In this document: in pieces, positions 18,117 to 27,678 of the stretch | Numbering within the stretch: the first letter of the stretch is position 1 | Layout: every line of letters starts with the position of its first letter | Assembly: GCF_002005305.1 (NCBI RefSeq) | Contig: NZ_CP014782.1 | Location: 4,650,001-4,714,000 of the forward strand | DNA length: 64,000 nucleotides | Direction: 5' to 3' | DNA from: Shewanella psychrophila | GTDB lineage: Bacteria > Pseudomonadota > Gammaproteobacteria > Enterobacterales > Shewanellaceae | Program-made: the position numbers and the translations under genes | The notes under the pieces: generated by a model | What the model was told of the DNA's origin: nothing | The model's input: the letters and a program-made list of their open reading frames with translations, nothing else | The model's database searches: none

Positions 18117-18914
18117 CTATTTGTGCACTTCATTACGCTTTACTTTGTCCCAGTAGCCATCTAGCTCGATTAAGCTGTGCTCCTCTATCGGCTTACCGCT
18201 CTCGTCTGCTAAGGCTTCGACGCCTCTGAAACGTCGTTCAAATTTTGTATTTGCCTGACGCAGGGCCTGCTCAGGTTCAATGCCTAAATGACGCGCCAGA
18301 TTGGTCACGGCAAACAGCAGATCACCCATCTCATCCTGTATCTTGTCTTTTATCGGTAGCTCTTGCTTTACTTCATGCAAGACTTCGTCAATCTCCTCAT
18401 GGATTTTATCCACCACTGGGCCTAGTTCATCCCAGTCGAACCCCACCCGGGCGACACGCTGCTGAATTTTGACCGAACGTGACAGTGCCGGTAAGGCGAG
18501 TGGAATATTATCCAATACCGAATGAAGAGATTTATCTTTGCGCTCCTTGGCCTTTATGGTTTCCCAGGTTTGCTTCACTTGCTCGGCGCTCGCCTCTTTG
18601 AGGGAGCCAAATACATGGGGGTGCCTCGAAGTAAGCTTATTACATATTTTATCTACCACATCCCCAAAATCGAACAGACCTTGCTCTTTACCCAACTGAC
18701 AGTAGAACACCACCTGAAACAGTAGGTCCCCAAGCTCATCGGGAAGCTCGTCTAAAGCCATACGCTCTATAGTATCGGCAACTTCATAGGCCTCTTCTAA
18801 GGTAAAGGGCACTATGGTGTTAAATGATTGGGCGAGATCCCAAGGACAACCCGATTGAGGGTCTCTGAGCCTTACCATCACATCCAGTAGAGGTTGAATT
18901 TCACTATGTTTCAT
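18117..18914 (-). CDS. mazG: Nucleoside triphosphate pyrophosphohydrolase MazG
   Basis: MazG hydrolyses NTPs and dNTPs to monophosphates and pyrophosphate, and in E. coli limits ppGpp effects. The start at 18914 gives 265 residues, MKHSEIQPLLDVMVRLRD, with a GGGA site upstream. The longer frame to 18959 is unsupported. Two tandem MazG folds are visible, each with an ExxE-12-ExxD-type metal site: the first in TLEEAYEVADTIE...DELPDELGDLLFQVVF, the second in KIHEEIDEVLHEV...KIQDEMGDLLFAVTNLAR. It sits between relA and pyrG, next to the ppGpp synthase whose effects it moderates. Confidence 0.96.
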   Translation of the reverse strand: MKHSEIQPLLDVMVRLRDPQSGCPWDLAQSFNTIVPFTLEEAYEVADTIERMALDELPDELGDLLFQVVFYCQLGKEQGLFDFGDVVDKICNKLTSRHPHVFGSLKEASAEQVKQTWETIKAKERKDKSLHSVLDNIPLALPALSRSVKIQQRVARVGFDWDELGPVVDKIHEEIDEVLHEVKQELPIKDKIQDEMGDLLFAVTNLARHLGIEPEQALRQANTKFERRFRGVEALADESGKPIEEHSLIELDGYWDKVKRNEVHK

Positions 18915-18998
18915 CTTAATCCCGTATAAAACTAAATGCATTAAGGCGGCAAAAGCCACCTTAATGAGTCATGAATCCAAAATTAAACTTCCTCAGGA

Positions 18999-21203
18999 TT
19001 ATAAACGTCTGGCTTCACTCACACCTTCAACCTGATTAATTTTCGCCAGCACTTTAGAAAGGCCGTCAAGATTATACAATTCCAGCTCGAGTTCGATAGC
19101 AGCAGTCTGTGTCTTTACATCTGATGATGTGCTCATCGCCATTACATGGGTTTTCTCGGCGGCGAGTACAGAGGTCAAATCTCGCAGTAACCCCGAACGA
19201 TCATTGGCTATAATACGCAATCTAATTTTATAGCCGCCGGAGTAGTTCTCCCCCCACACCACATCCACGGTACGCTCAGGATGGGCACGTATTAGCTCTT
19301 TGACCTGATCACAATCGGCTCTGTGTACCGAAATTCCACGTCCCTTTGTGATGAAACCGAAAATTTCATCGCCGGGTACAGGCTGGCAACAACGAGCGAT
19401 ATGACTCATCAAATTACCCACACCACTAACTTCAACCTGGCCCTTACCTTTCCTTCCCACCTTACTCTGGCTCTTCTTAACCAGATCTTCGACCGCTTCC
19501 TCATCGGATAACTCATGCTTACGCATTTGGCTCTGCACATGATTCACGACCTGGTTGAGCCTCACATCTCCGCCACCGATCGCGGCTAGCAGGTCATCCA
19601 TGCTCACCATGTTAAATCGCTCGACCGCACTTTGAGCATCTTTGAGTTTGAGTCCCACACGTGAGAGCTCAGTTTCAAGCATCTCACGGCCAGCGACGCT
19701 ATTCTTGTCTCTGTCTTGCTGTTTAAACCAGTGCTGAATCTTAGAACGTGCTCGGGATGAACGAATATAACCTAAATGTGGATTAAGCCAGTCACGCTTA
19801 GGGTTAGGCTGCTTAGAGGTGATGATCTCGATGCGTTGACCCGTTTCCACCTGATAAGTAAAAGGCACTATTCGGCCATCGACTTTTGCCCCTATGCACT
19901 TATGTCCAACATGGGAATGGATATAATAGGCGAAATCTAGCACAGTCGATCCAAGCGGCAAGTCAACCACTTCACCGCTAGGGGTAAACACATAGACTCT
20001 GTCTTCGAAGACTTGACTGCGTACCTCTTCGACTAAGTTTCCACTCTCGGCCACATCTTCTTGCCACTGCAAGATCTTACGCAGCCAGTTAATCTTCTCT
20101 TCATAGCCACTCTGCTTAGTGCCACTTGTGCCCTCTTTATATTTCCAGTGAGCGGCAACCCCGAGCTCGGCATCTTCATGCATCTGCTCGGTGCGGATTT
20201 GAATCTCGACGGTTTTCCCCTCGGGACCCACAACTATGGTATGTATGGACTGATAACCGTTAGGCTTTGGGTTCGCCACATAATCGTCGAACTCCCGGGG
20301 AATATGATGCCAAAGCGTGTGTACCACACCTAAAGCCCCATAACAGTCCTGAAGTCTATCAGTGACAATCCGCACGGCGCGGACATCAAACAGCTCATCA
20401 AATTTAAGATCTTTACCTTTCATCTTCTTCCAGATGCTATAGATATGCTTAGGGCGGCCATAAACCTTGGCCCTAATGTGATCTTTATCTAACCTAGCTT
20501 GCAGTTTACCGACAAAATTATCGATGAATGTCTCACGATCCAGTCGCTTACCATCTAGCTGTTTGGCAATCTCTTTATACGTTTCAGGATGAAGATAACG
20601 AAATGAAATATCTTCCAGCTCCCACTTTAATTGACCTATTCCTAGTCTGTTGGCCAAGGGCGCATAGATATCTGCAATTTCACGGGCCAAGAGGACTCGC
20701 GTCTCTTCATCGGCATTCTTCACCTCTCTAAGTAGGCAAATACGCTCGGCTAGCTTGATCACGACGGCGCGAACATCTTCCACCATAGCCAGCAACATAC
20801 GGCGAATGTTGTCTATCTGAGGCTCTGCAGCGCGGGACTGGTCATTGATTTTCAATGCGCCGATGGCATTCATGGTTTCAACGCTTCGGACTAAGGTGGC
20901 GAGCCCTTTACCGAAGGACTCTTCGAGAGACTCTTTAGATAAAATACCAGCATCATAAACCACAAAGAGCACGGACGCCTGTAGCGTTTCTATGTCCATG
21001 TTAAGAGGCGCGAGAATTTCTATCAACTCTCTGGCACGCTGGATCAGATTAATATCATTACCATGCTGCGACACCATGGTCTCAATCTGACGCAGCAGTT
21101 CGAGTAAAGATAGGGCCTCATCGGTGTCACTGATGTAACGATTGACCCACTCTTCTAACTGAAAATCCGGATCACTAAAATGTGCTTCTCGAACAGATAC
21201 CAT
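18999..21203 (-). CDS. relA: GTP pyrophosphokinase RelA
   Basis: RelA is the ribosome-associated (p)ppGpp synthase triggered by uncharged tRNA. The 734 residues have a pseudo-hydrolase domain without the His-Asp pair (VLFVVYDAGILSKESLEE near 85), so it should be synthase-only. Then come the synthetase domain (KPNGYQSIHTIVVGPEGKTVEIQIRT near 310), a TGS domain (VYVFTPSGEVVDLPLGSTVLDFAY near 415), the zinc-finger-like region (HIARCCQPVPGDEI near 590) and a C-terminal ACT domain. mazG follows 84 bp on and rlmD precedes it. Confidence 0.98.
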   Translation of the reverse strand: MVSVREAHFSDPDFQLEEWVNRYISDTDEALSLLELLRQIETMVSQHGNDINLIQRARELIEILAPLNMDIETLQASVLFVVYDAGILSKESLEESFGKGLATLVRSVETMNAIGALKINDQSRAAEPQIDNIRRMLLAMVEDVRAVVIKLAERICLLREVKNADEETRVLLAREIADIYAPLANRLGIGQLKWELEDISFRYLHPETYKEIAKQLDGKRLDRETFIDNFVGKLQARLDKDHIRAKVYGRPKHIYSIWKKMKGKDLKFDELFDVRAVRIVTDRLQDCYGALGVVHTLWHHIPREFDDYVANPKPNGYQSIHTIVVGPEGKTVEIQIRTEQMHEDAELGVAAHWKYKEGTSGTKQSGYEEKINWLRKILQWQEDVAESGNLVEEVRSQVFEDRVYVFTPSGEVVDLPLGSTVLDFAYYIHSHVGHKCIGAKVDGRIVPFTYQVETGQRIEIITSKQPNPKRDWLNPHLGYIRSSRARSKIQHWFKQQDRDKNSVAGREMLETELSRVGLKLKDAQSAVERFNMVSMDDLLAAIGGGDVRLNQVVNHVQSQMRKHELSDEEAVEDLVKKSQSKVGRKGKGQVEVSGVGNLMSHIARCCQPVPGDEIFGFITKGRGISVHRADCDQVKELIRAHPERTVDVVWGENYSGGYKIRLRIIANDRSGLLRDLTSVLAAEKTHVMAMSTSSDVKTQTAAIELELELYNLDGLSKVLAKINQVEGVSEARRL

Positions 21204-21345
21204 CTCAATAACATCCTTAACTTTAAATCTTAAAGTACGCTCAGGAACTTAATCCCTTCTCGCCGAATGCCTATCTTGAGCATTCCGCTTCCAATGTCAA
21301 TTAACAAACCTTGACTCAAGCGTTAATTAGTTACTAATTATACAA

Positions 21346-22701
21346 TTAACTCAATTCAAACAATGCCATGGCTTCGATGTGATGAGTTTGAGGAAACATA
21401 TCGATCAAACCCAATTTAGTTAACTTGTAACCATGTTTTAACAGATACTCACTGTCTCGTGCCAGACTCGCCGGATCACATGAAACATAAACAATGGATT
21501 TAGGTTTCATTTTCTTCAGCCATTGCAGACTCTCGAAAGCCCCGGCTCTGGCCGGATCTAGAAGCAATTTATCCACCTTACCGAGCCAGGAAGCCTTTGA
21601 GAGATCGGCGCTGAGATCGGTATGGAAAAAAGACACATTATTAACCCCATTCAGCTTGGCATTGATGCTGGCTTGTTGCACCATTTCAGGCACACCTTCA
21701 ACGCCTATCACCTCGGCGCCTTTCTTGGCCAATGGCAGGCTAAAATTCCCAACGCCGCAGAAGAGGTCTAGCACCCGCTCATTGGTTTCAACGGATAACC
21801 AGTCCACGGCTTGGTTCACCATGGCATTATTGATTTCGGCATTGACCTGAACAAAATTACCCGGAGTAAAACTTAACTTTATTTCATTATCCAGTTCATA
21901 ATAGGGCAGCTCACTTGAGCCAATGGCCAAGGTGTGTGGATCATCACAGATCAAGGTTAAGTCAGATTCATTACCTTGTACTATCAAGTTCACTTTGTGA
22001 CTGTCGGAAAATTCTCGTAACTTTTCGGTGTCTTTTTCCGACATGGATTTTGTCGTCCTGATAACGACAAAATGACCATTACTGGCTTCGATTAGTTCCA
22101 CGTGACCCAAGGCCTTCTTACTCGAGAGTCGATTTAACACACGAGATAAAGGCAAGATTAAATCTGACAGGGGGGCCGCAAGCACAGGACAATGCTCGAT
22201 GTTAATGACTTGCTTACTCGCCTGAGCCCTGAAACCTAAAGTGGTGTGTTTAGTATTTCTATCATAAAAAGTAGCGAGTCTGGCCCGGCGTCGATAATCC
22301 CATTCCTTACCAAACAGTACTGGTGCTATCGTCTCTGCTTCAGCCTGACCTAGCTTAGCCATAAGACTGACCAAACTATCTTGTTTATGGCTACGCTGTT
22401 TATCGATAGCTAGATGTTGTAAATCACAACCACCACACTGGTAATAATGGGCACATTTGGGCGTGACTCGATCTTGGGATGCTCTGACAATCTCTTGCAA
22501 TTTAGCACGAGCGTGACGCTTCTTCTGCTCGGTCAATTGCCCTCTTACACTTTCTCCCGGTAAAGCCCCCGGTACAAAGACAATTTTGCCATCATGATGA
22601 GCAATTCCCGCACCTAAATGATCGAGCTGGGTGATCTCTAAGCTCATTCTGGCTGATACTTGCTTAGATCTATTTGGTTTTGCTTTAAAAAACTGTGCCA
22701 T
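21346..22701 (-). CDS. rlmD: 23S rRNA (uracil(1939)-C(5))-methyltransferase RlmD
   Basis: RlmD (RumA) methylates U1939 of 23S rRNA and carries a 4Fe-4S cluster. The ATG at 22701 (451 residues, MAQFFKAKPNRSK) has GAGG 6 nt upstream. The frame is open to 22734, but the ribosome-binding site lies inside that extension. Visible are an N-terminal TRAM domain, the cluster cysteines in CAHYYQCGGCDLQHL, the SAM motif VLDLFCGVGNFSLPLA near 300, and the catalytic Cys in YVSCDPASLARD near 410. It is divergent from barA, as in other Shewanella and Vibrio relatives. Confidence 0.96.
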   Translation of the reverse strand: MAQFFKAKPNRSKQVSARMSLEITQLDHLGAGIAHHDGKIVFVPGALPGESVRGQLTEQKKRHARAKLQEIVRASQDRVTPKCAHYYQCGGCDLQHLAIDKQRSHKQDSLVSLMAKLGQAEAETIAPVLFGKEWDYRRRARLATFYDRNTKHTTLGFRAQASKQVINIEHCPVLAAPLSDLILPLSRVLNRLSSKKALGHVELIEASNGHFVVIRTTKSMSEKDTEKLREFSDSHKVNLIVQGNESDLTLICDDPHTLAIGSSELPYYELDNEIKLSFTPGNFVQVNAEINNAMVNQAVDWLSVETNERVLDLFCGVGNFSLPLAKKGAEVIGVEGVPEMVQQASINAKLNGVNNVSFFHTDLSADLSKASWLGKVDKLLLDPARAGAFESLQWLKKMKPKSIVYVSCDPASLARDSEYLLKHGYKLTKLGLIDMFPQTHHIEAMALFELS

Positions 22702-22798
22702 TGAGGCCTCTAAATCGATAATAATACTGGCCAAGACAGGCCATTCTCTGGCAGTCTAGTGAAACGTTTGTCAACAAACTGGTAGATTAGCCAACTTA

Positions 22799-25612
22799 AT
22801 GAATAACGCCGATAACATGACGAAATACAGCCTCCGCTCTTGGGTGCTTGTACTTGCGTTAGCGCCAACTATTCTTGTCGGTGTTCTACTAGGCAGCTAT
22901 TTTACCATAAATCGTTTCTATGAACTCGAACAAACTCTCATAGAACAGGGCAGCAATATTATCGAGCCACTGGCGATTGCTGCGGCCATCGGCCTAGAGA
23001 GAAATGACTTCGAAAGTACCAAAAAACTGATCACTGCAATCCAGTTAAACAAAGCCTCTTTAGTACAGTTCATCGCTATTTTTGATACCAATAATCGTGT
23101 CATAGTCACTTCACATCATTATAAAAATCATGAAATGATGCGTTACGATCAACCTTTTAACAGCCTGCTCAATACTCAACTCGAACAAGTTGGCGACAGC
23201 ATCATACTGCGCACGCCTATTTTCTCAACCGACAATGAACTTAACCTTAATACCGATGAAAACAATGATACTGAACGCCTAATCGCGACTAAGCTCGGCT
23301 ACATAGCAGTATTAGTGAATAAAGAAAATGCGTTACTGGAGCAACATAGAGCTGCCGTTGCCGCCTTTATTATCGTCTTGATCGGTGTTCAGCTAAATTT
23401 ACTTTTCACCTTCAGACTGGTGAAAAACGTCACTCAACCCATCACCGAAATGGTGCGAGTTGTGGCTAAGATCCGTGAAGGAAAGCTTGATACCCGAGTC
23501 GATGGCAACTTGATTGGCGAGCTGGATCTGCTCAAACGTGGTATTAATGCCATGGCAGGCTCTCTGTCGGAATATCACGATGAGATGCAGCAAAATATCG
23601 ATCAGGCAACATCGGATTTAAGGGAAACCTTAGAGCAGATCGAGATCCAGAACGTTGAGCTTGATCTCGCTAAGAAACGTGCACTAGAGGCCAGTCGGAT
23701 AAAATCAGAATTTCTGGCCAACATGTCCCATGAATTAAGGACTCCGCTCAACGGCGTCATAGGCTTTGCGAAACAACTCCTCAAGACGCCACTACATTCG
23801 AGTCAACAGGACTATGTTAAAACCATAGAAAAAAGCGCGACTAACCTGCTAGGGATCATTAACGATATCTTAGATTTCTCAAAACTCGAAGCGGGGAAAA
23901 TGGTATTGGAAAACATGCCATTCGCACTAAGAGAGACCTTAGACGATACTATTACCTTGTTATCTAATAGCGCCCGTGAAAAAGATATTGAGTTAGTGGT
24001 AGATATCGACCAGTCGATACCTGAAGACCTCTCCGGTGATGCCATGCGCTTTAGCCAAATCATCACCAACTTGGTGGGAAATGCCATCAAATTTACCGAT
24101 ATCGGTAGCGTGCATTTAAAACTACAGCTAACAGAATCGACCAACGACAAGATCAATTTAAGATTTGAAGTAATAGATACCGGAATTGGTATCGATGAGG
24201 AGCAACAAGAACTGCTTTTTCAGGCTTTTGGCCAGGCAGATTCATCCATTTCCCGTCGCTTTGGCGGAACGGGTCTTGGGCTTATCATCACAAAGCGACT
24301 GATCAACCGTATGGGCGGGCAGGTTGGCTGTCACTCCAAACCGAATACGGGATCAACCTTCTGGTTCACTCTTCCTCTAAGCACCAGCTTATATCCAATA
24401 GGCCAAATCCAGTCAGTGGATAAGCTCCTCAATAAATCTATTTTATTGCTTGAACCCAGAGAGCTGTCGAACAACACCTTAGATCGCCAAGTAAGGCATT
24501 GGGGAATGCGGCTCACCAATATTCGCTCCGGTGAGCAGCTAGCTCATTACTTTAGTCAGCATGATGTTTATTATGATTATGCCCTGATCAGCAATAAGGG
24601 CATGGACAAAGACATTGATATCTCCTTACAACTTGAAAAAATTAAAGCTAGATGTCGCTACCTCATCTTCATCGGCGGAGATCAGGAATATGAACTCCAC
24701 AGCATCTTACCCTTTGCCGACAAGGTCATGTCGGCGCCAATTGGCGAAAAAGTACTAGCACAAACCTTAATCGATCCTCAGCCTAACTCTGAGAATCTAC
24801 AGCTACTCAAAGAATTTACGCCTCCAGAGACTATTTCAAGGGAGCCTATGAGTGTACTGGCTGTGGATGATAATCCGGCAAACCTAAAGTTAATCGATAC
24901 CTTACTCAAAGAGATAGTCAGCCAAGTCTCGGTTGTTAGCAGTGGCGATGGCGCCATCAAACAGGCTAAGGAGCGTAGTTTTGATCTTATATTTATGGAT
25001 ATCCAGATGCCTGGTACAGATGGCATCAGCGCCACAAAACAGATACGGCAACACTCCCTCAATCGTAATACTCCTATCATAGCAGTGACGGCCCATACCA
25101 TCGCCGAAGAGAGAGAGCGAATCGAGCAGAGTGGTATGGATGGCTACTTACCTAAACCCATAGATGAAGCCTCACTAAAAAGCGTGATCAGTCGCTGGAA
25201 GACCCGGCCCAGATTCACCCATTTCGATCAGTTCACCCTTAATTGGGATCTGTGTTTAACCCAGGCAAATAATAAGACAGACTTAGCTCTGGATATGCTG
25301 AAAATGTTGGTAGATTCATTACCTGAGACCACAGACCAGCTACAAGACTCCTTAGATAACCTCGATGAGAAACAGATGCTCAGCACAGTGCATAAGCTAC
25401 ATGGCGCGAGTTGCTACTGCGGCGTACCGACGACACAGAAACTTTGCCATGAGATAGAGTCTAGATTAAAACTAGGAATAGGTATCACCGAGGTGGAACC
25501 TGAAATACTTGAGTTACTTGATGAACTAACTAAGGTAGAATCGGCTGCAAATCAAGTGTTATCACAGTTATCAACGGATGTATTAGATGACAAACAAGCT
25601 CGGCTTCTTTAA
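22799..25612 (+). CDS. barA: Hybrid sensor histidine kinase BarA
   Basis: BarA is an inner-membrane tripartite kinase that phosphorylates UvrY and so induces the sRNAs that titrate CsrA. The 937 residues run: membrane helix (13-35), periplasmic sensor, second helix (about 185-205), HAMP, coiled coil, HisKA with the phospho-His at 311 (FLANMSHELRTPLNG), HATPase with the glycine-rich box RRFGGTGLGL, an N-terminal-like receiver without clear acidic site, a true receiver with Asp734 in LIFMDIQMPG, and an HPt domain with His865 in HKLHGAS. A second ATG 18 bp in is a possible start. It overlaps the next gene by 26 bp. Confidence 0.95.
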   Translation: MNNADNMTKYSLRSWVLVLALAPTILVGVLLGSYFTINRFYELEQTLIEQGSNIIEPLAIAAAIGLERNDFESTKKLITAIQLNKASLVQFIAIFDTNNRVIVTSHHYKNHEMMRYDQPFNSLLNTQLEQVGDSIILRTPIFSTDNELNLNTDENNDTERLIATKLGYIAVLVNKENALLEQHRAAVAAFIIVLIGVQLNLLFTFRLVKNVTQPITEMVRVVAKIREGKLDTRVDGNLIGELDLLKRGINAMAGSLSEYHDEMQQNIDQATSDLRETLEQIEIQNVELDLAKKRALEASRIKSEFLANMSHELRTPLNGVIGFAKQLLKTPLHSSQQDYVKTIEKSATNLLGIINDILDFSKLEAGKMVLENMPFALRETLDDTITLLSNSAREKDIELVVDIDQSIPEDLSGDAMRFSQIITNLVGNAIKFTDIGSVHLKLQLTESTNDKINLRFEVIDTGIGIDEEQQELLFQAFGQADSSISRRFGGTGLGLIITKRLINRMGGQVGCHSKPNTGSTFWFTLPLSTSLYPIGQIQSVDKLLNKSILLLEPRELSNNTLDRQVRHWGMRLTNIRSGEQLAHYFSQHDVYYDYALISNKGMDKDIDISLQLEKIKARCRYLIFIGGDQEYELHSILPFADKVMSAPIGEKVLAQTLIDPQPNSENLQLLKEFTPPETISREPMSVLAVDDNPANLKLIDTLLKEIVSQVSVVSSGDGAIKQAKERSFDLIFMDIQMPGTDGISATKQIRQHSLNRNTPIIAVTAHTIAEERERIEQSGMDGYLPKPIDEASLKSVISRWKTRPRFTHFDQFTLNWDLCLTQANNKTDLALDMLKMLVDSLPETTDQLQDSLDNLDEKQMLSTVHKLHGASCYCGVPTTQKLCHEIESRLKLGIGITEVEPEILELLDELTKVESAANQVLSQLSTDVLDDKQARLL

Positions 25613-26192
25613 ACGCGTAAAAGCGTTAGACTTACAACAGAAAAAAGTATTCGCCATCGCATTGTGCCAACGTATGCTGCCTAATTATCAACTTTTTTCA
25701 GAGGTGTGTGAGTTTGGTGATCCACAAGTGCTCGATACTGCACTTAGCCTACTATGGCAATCTATCTATGATAAAAAGTTAAAGCTAAACATAGATATCT
25801 ACCTGGAAAGGTTAGAGCTAAACACGCCAGAACCAGCCGACTTCGATGTCTATGGTGTCTATCCAGCCATGGATGCAAGCACTGCAATCATAGCCTTATT
25901 GAGTGCCATTCAGAGTAAAGTCGAAGAAGATATTGTCAATATCAGTAAGCTCTCTTCGAGCACTGTAGCCAATTACATAGAAGCGATTTCCGATGTCGAG
26001 CTTGACGAAGACGCATTCGACGACTACATCTTTAATCATGAGGTCATGGTTGAAGAGAAAGAGCTGCAAAGCACACTACTTCAACTGATTGAAGACAATC
26101 CTAAATTAAATGCAGACTTTGTGAAGTCACTGCGAAAAGAGATCATTCAATCCGGCGTATCTAACATAGGTATCGGACTGCCTGAGAGCTAA
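25587..26192 (+). CDS. YjaG-like DUF416 family protein
   Basis: The 201-residue protein matches the DUF416/YjaG family by eye: ALCQRMLPNYQLFSEV near 27, DFDVYGVYPAMDASTAI near 88, and the closing SNIGIGLPES, which parallels the SNIGI ending of E. coli YjaG. The function is unknown. It is soluble and acidic, with no signal peptide or membrane segment. It starts 26 bp inside the end of barA, in another frame, so it is probably made by translational coupling from the barA message. Whether it has a role in BarA signalling is not known. Confidence 0.85.
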   Translation: MTNKLGFFKRVKALDLQQKKVFAIALCQRMLPNYQLFSEVCEFGDPQVLDTALSLLWQSIYDKKLKLNIDIYLERLELNTPEPADFDVYGVYPAMDASTAIIALLSAIQSKVEEDIVNISKLSSSTVANYIEAISDVELDEDAFDDYIFNHEVMVEEKELQSTLLQLIEDNPKLNADFVKSLRKEIIQSGVSNIGIGLPES

Positions 26193-26206
26193 AGTTATAG
26201 CTATCA

Positions 26207-26455
26207 ATGAGAAAATTGATTTACGAAGGCTATATCCTGACTAATTCAGAGGGCCTAACAGACACTTGGAAACTCATCATAGGTGAGCAGACTAGAGTGG
26301 GCTCTCTGTTTGAATTAAGAAGACAAATCAACTTTTTCCAGGAGCTCGGCGTTCTTCCGCCAATAAAAGGCCCCCTTCCAACCCAAGAGCCAAAAACAAA
26401 GCTCTCTAATAAACGCCTCCACAAAGCAAAACCGAAACTTCCCCTAAGACCTTAG
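26207..26455 (+). CDS. Small hypothetical protein, 82 residues
   Basis: I do not recognise this protein. It begins 14 bp after the DUF416 gene on the same strand and reads MRKLIYEGYILTNSEGLTDT, then a helical segment FELRRQINFFQELG, and ends in a very basic Lys/Pro tail (KRLHKAKPKLPLRP). A single globular segment plus a basic tail suggests a small nucleic-acid-binding or accessory protein, but that is a guess. Its position at the end of a barA-yjaG unit and its protein-like composition argue for a real gene. The minus-strand frame over it looks like a shadow. Confidence 0.5.
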   Translation: MRKLIYEGYILTNSEGLTDTWKLIIGEQTRVGSLFELRRQINFFQELGVLPPIKGPLPTQEPKTKLSNKRLHKAKPKLPLRP

Positions 26456-26538
26456 CTTAATAGCATCCCAACGAAAAACTGTGTTACTTTGATAAAAAAA
26501 ATATAATAAAAACACGACTCAAATTAGGGATGGTATTG

Positions 26539-27537
26539 ATGTCACCTATCTTAACCCCATTGTTTGCCGTACTTGGGATCATGTTGCTGGGCTCGCTTAT
26601 CCAGAGAAGCAGAATCCTGTCACCCGATACAGACCAGGTATTAAACCAATATGTTTACTACATAGCTTTCCCGGCTATCATGCTGATTGCCTTGGCTGAA
26701 ACCCCTATCGAAGGTATTTTGCAATGGGGATTTATTGCCGGTTATAGCTTAGCTATGGTATTGACCTACATATTGGTGATGCTGGTGTCCTGCGTAACCA
26801 ATAAAGGCCGCACTGATATAGCCGCACTCAGGGCGCTAAACACCACATTCGGTAACTGTGCTTTTATCGGCATGCCCTTACTCACCATGCTGTTTCCCGA
26901 CAATGGCAACGCATTAACCGCAGCCGCCATTACGACACTTTTATCCGTCATCATTTTTGCCTTGGTCTTAGTTACCGTCGAGTTGTACCAAGGGCAGAAG
27001 CAAGTATCCCCTCTTGTCGTTATTTTTCAGTCTCTGATACAGAATCCAATTGTCATTGGCAGCACTATAGGCATGGTTATTTCGGCTCTTAATATTCACG
27101 TCAACGAATCAATATCAATCATGCTACGCCAGATAGGCATGACCTCTAGCCCTTGTGCACTTTTTGCAATCGGCATGGTACTCGCCAAGGCTACTGGCGG
27201 CCAGGAACTCCCTCTATCCTCAGCTATACCCCATGACACTCGTCAATTAACGGTTAGAGAAAAGACTTTCCATCATTTCGCCGAATTGACCTGGATTAAT
27301 GTGTGCAAATTATTCATACAACCCGCGCTGGCTTATATACTCTTAATAGCCTTTGGCGTCGAGGGAGATTTGCTGATCATGGGGGTGCTGCTAGCTTCCT
27401 TACCCACGGCTGCCAGTGTGTTCTTGTTAGCACAAAGATATCGGATAAAGTCAGCAATCAGCGCTCAAACGATCATGTTAGGTACAGTGCTGAGTATCCT
27501 GACCTTGCCAAGCATAGATTATTTACTTCGTAGCTAG
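26539..27537 (+). CDS. AEC family transporter (auxin efflux carrier superfamily)
   Basis: This is an inner-membrane carrier of about ten helices from the AEC/malonate-type family (Mem_trans). The substrate cannot be predicted. The start at 26539 (332 residues, MSPILTPLFAVLGIMLLGSL) has AGGG at proper spacing. The ATG at 26530 would sit directly on it. Family features are the broken helix region NTTFGNCAFIGMPLL near 95 and the C-terminal half motif SSPCALFAIGMVLAK near 210, followed by a hydrophilic insert (about 225-245) that is longer than in many members. It stands alone between the barA unit and recN. Confidence 0.88.
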   Translation: MSPILTPLFAVLGIMLLGSLIQRSRILSPDTDQVLNQYVYYIAFPAIMLIALAETPIEGILQWGFIAGYSLAMVLTYILVMLVSCVTNKGRTDIAALRALNTTFGNCAFIGMPLLTMLFPDNGNALTAAAITTLLSVIIFALVLVTVELYQGQKQVSPLVVIFQSLIQNPIVIGSTIGMVISALNIHVNESISIMLRQIGMTSSPCALFAIGMVLAKATGGQELPLSSAIPHDTRQLTVREKTFHHFAELTWINVCKLFIQPALAYILLIAFGVEGDLLIMGVLLASLPTAASVFLLAQRYRIKSAISAQTIMLGTVLSILTLPSIDYLLRS

Positions 27538-27618
27538 CATGCTCAGCAACTAGTGACTAAGTTCGATGAAGTTTCGTATTGAGTCAGAATAATATTGAAC
27601 ACTATTCACTCAAAGCTT

Positions 27619-27638
27619 TACTGTATATAAAATCAGTA
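27619..27638. promoter_or_regulatory. LexA box 1 of recN
   Basis: TACTGTATATAAAATCAGTA fits CTGT-N8-ACAG with one mismatch (TCAG). It lies 41-60 bp before recN and is paired with box 2. Confidence 0.85.
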
Positions 27639-27660
27639 TATACTGTTTAAAAACACAGTA
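27639..27660 (+). promoter_or_regulatory. LexA box 2 and -10 element of recN
   Basis: TACTGTTTAAAAACACAGTA at 27641-27660 is a perfect CTGT-N8-ACAG box. A -10-like TATACT (27639-27644) overlaps its left end. Two adjacent boxes in front of recN are also the arrangement in E. coli, giving tight repression and early SOS induction. Confidence 0.88.
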
Positions 27661-27678
27661 CATTAAAGGGATGTCATT

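Noticed and set aside
20061..20333. 90-residue ORF opposite relA
   Set aside because: Shadow frame inside the conserved synthetase domain of relA.
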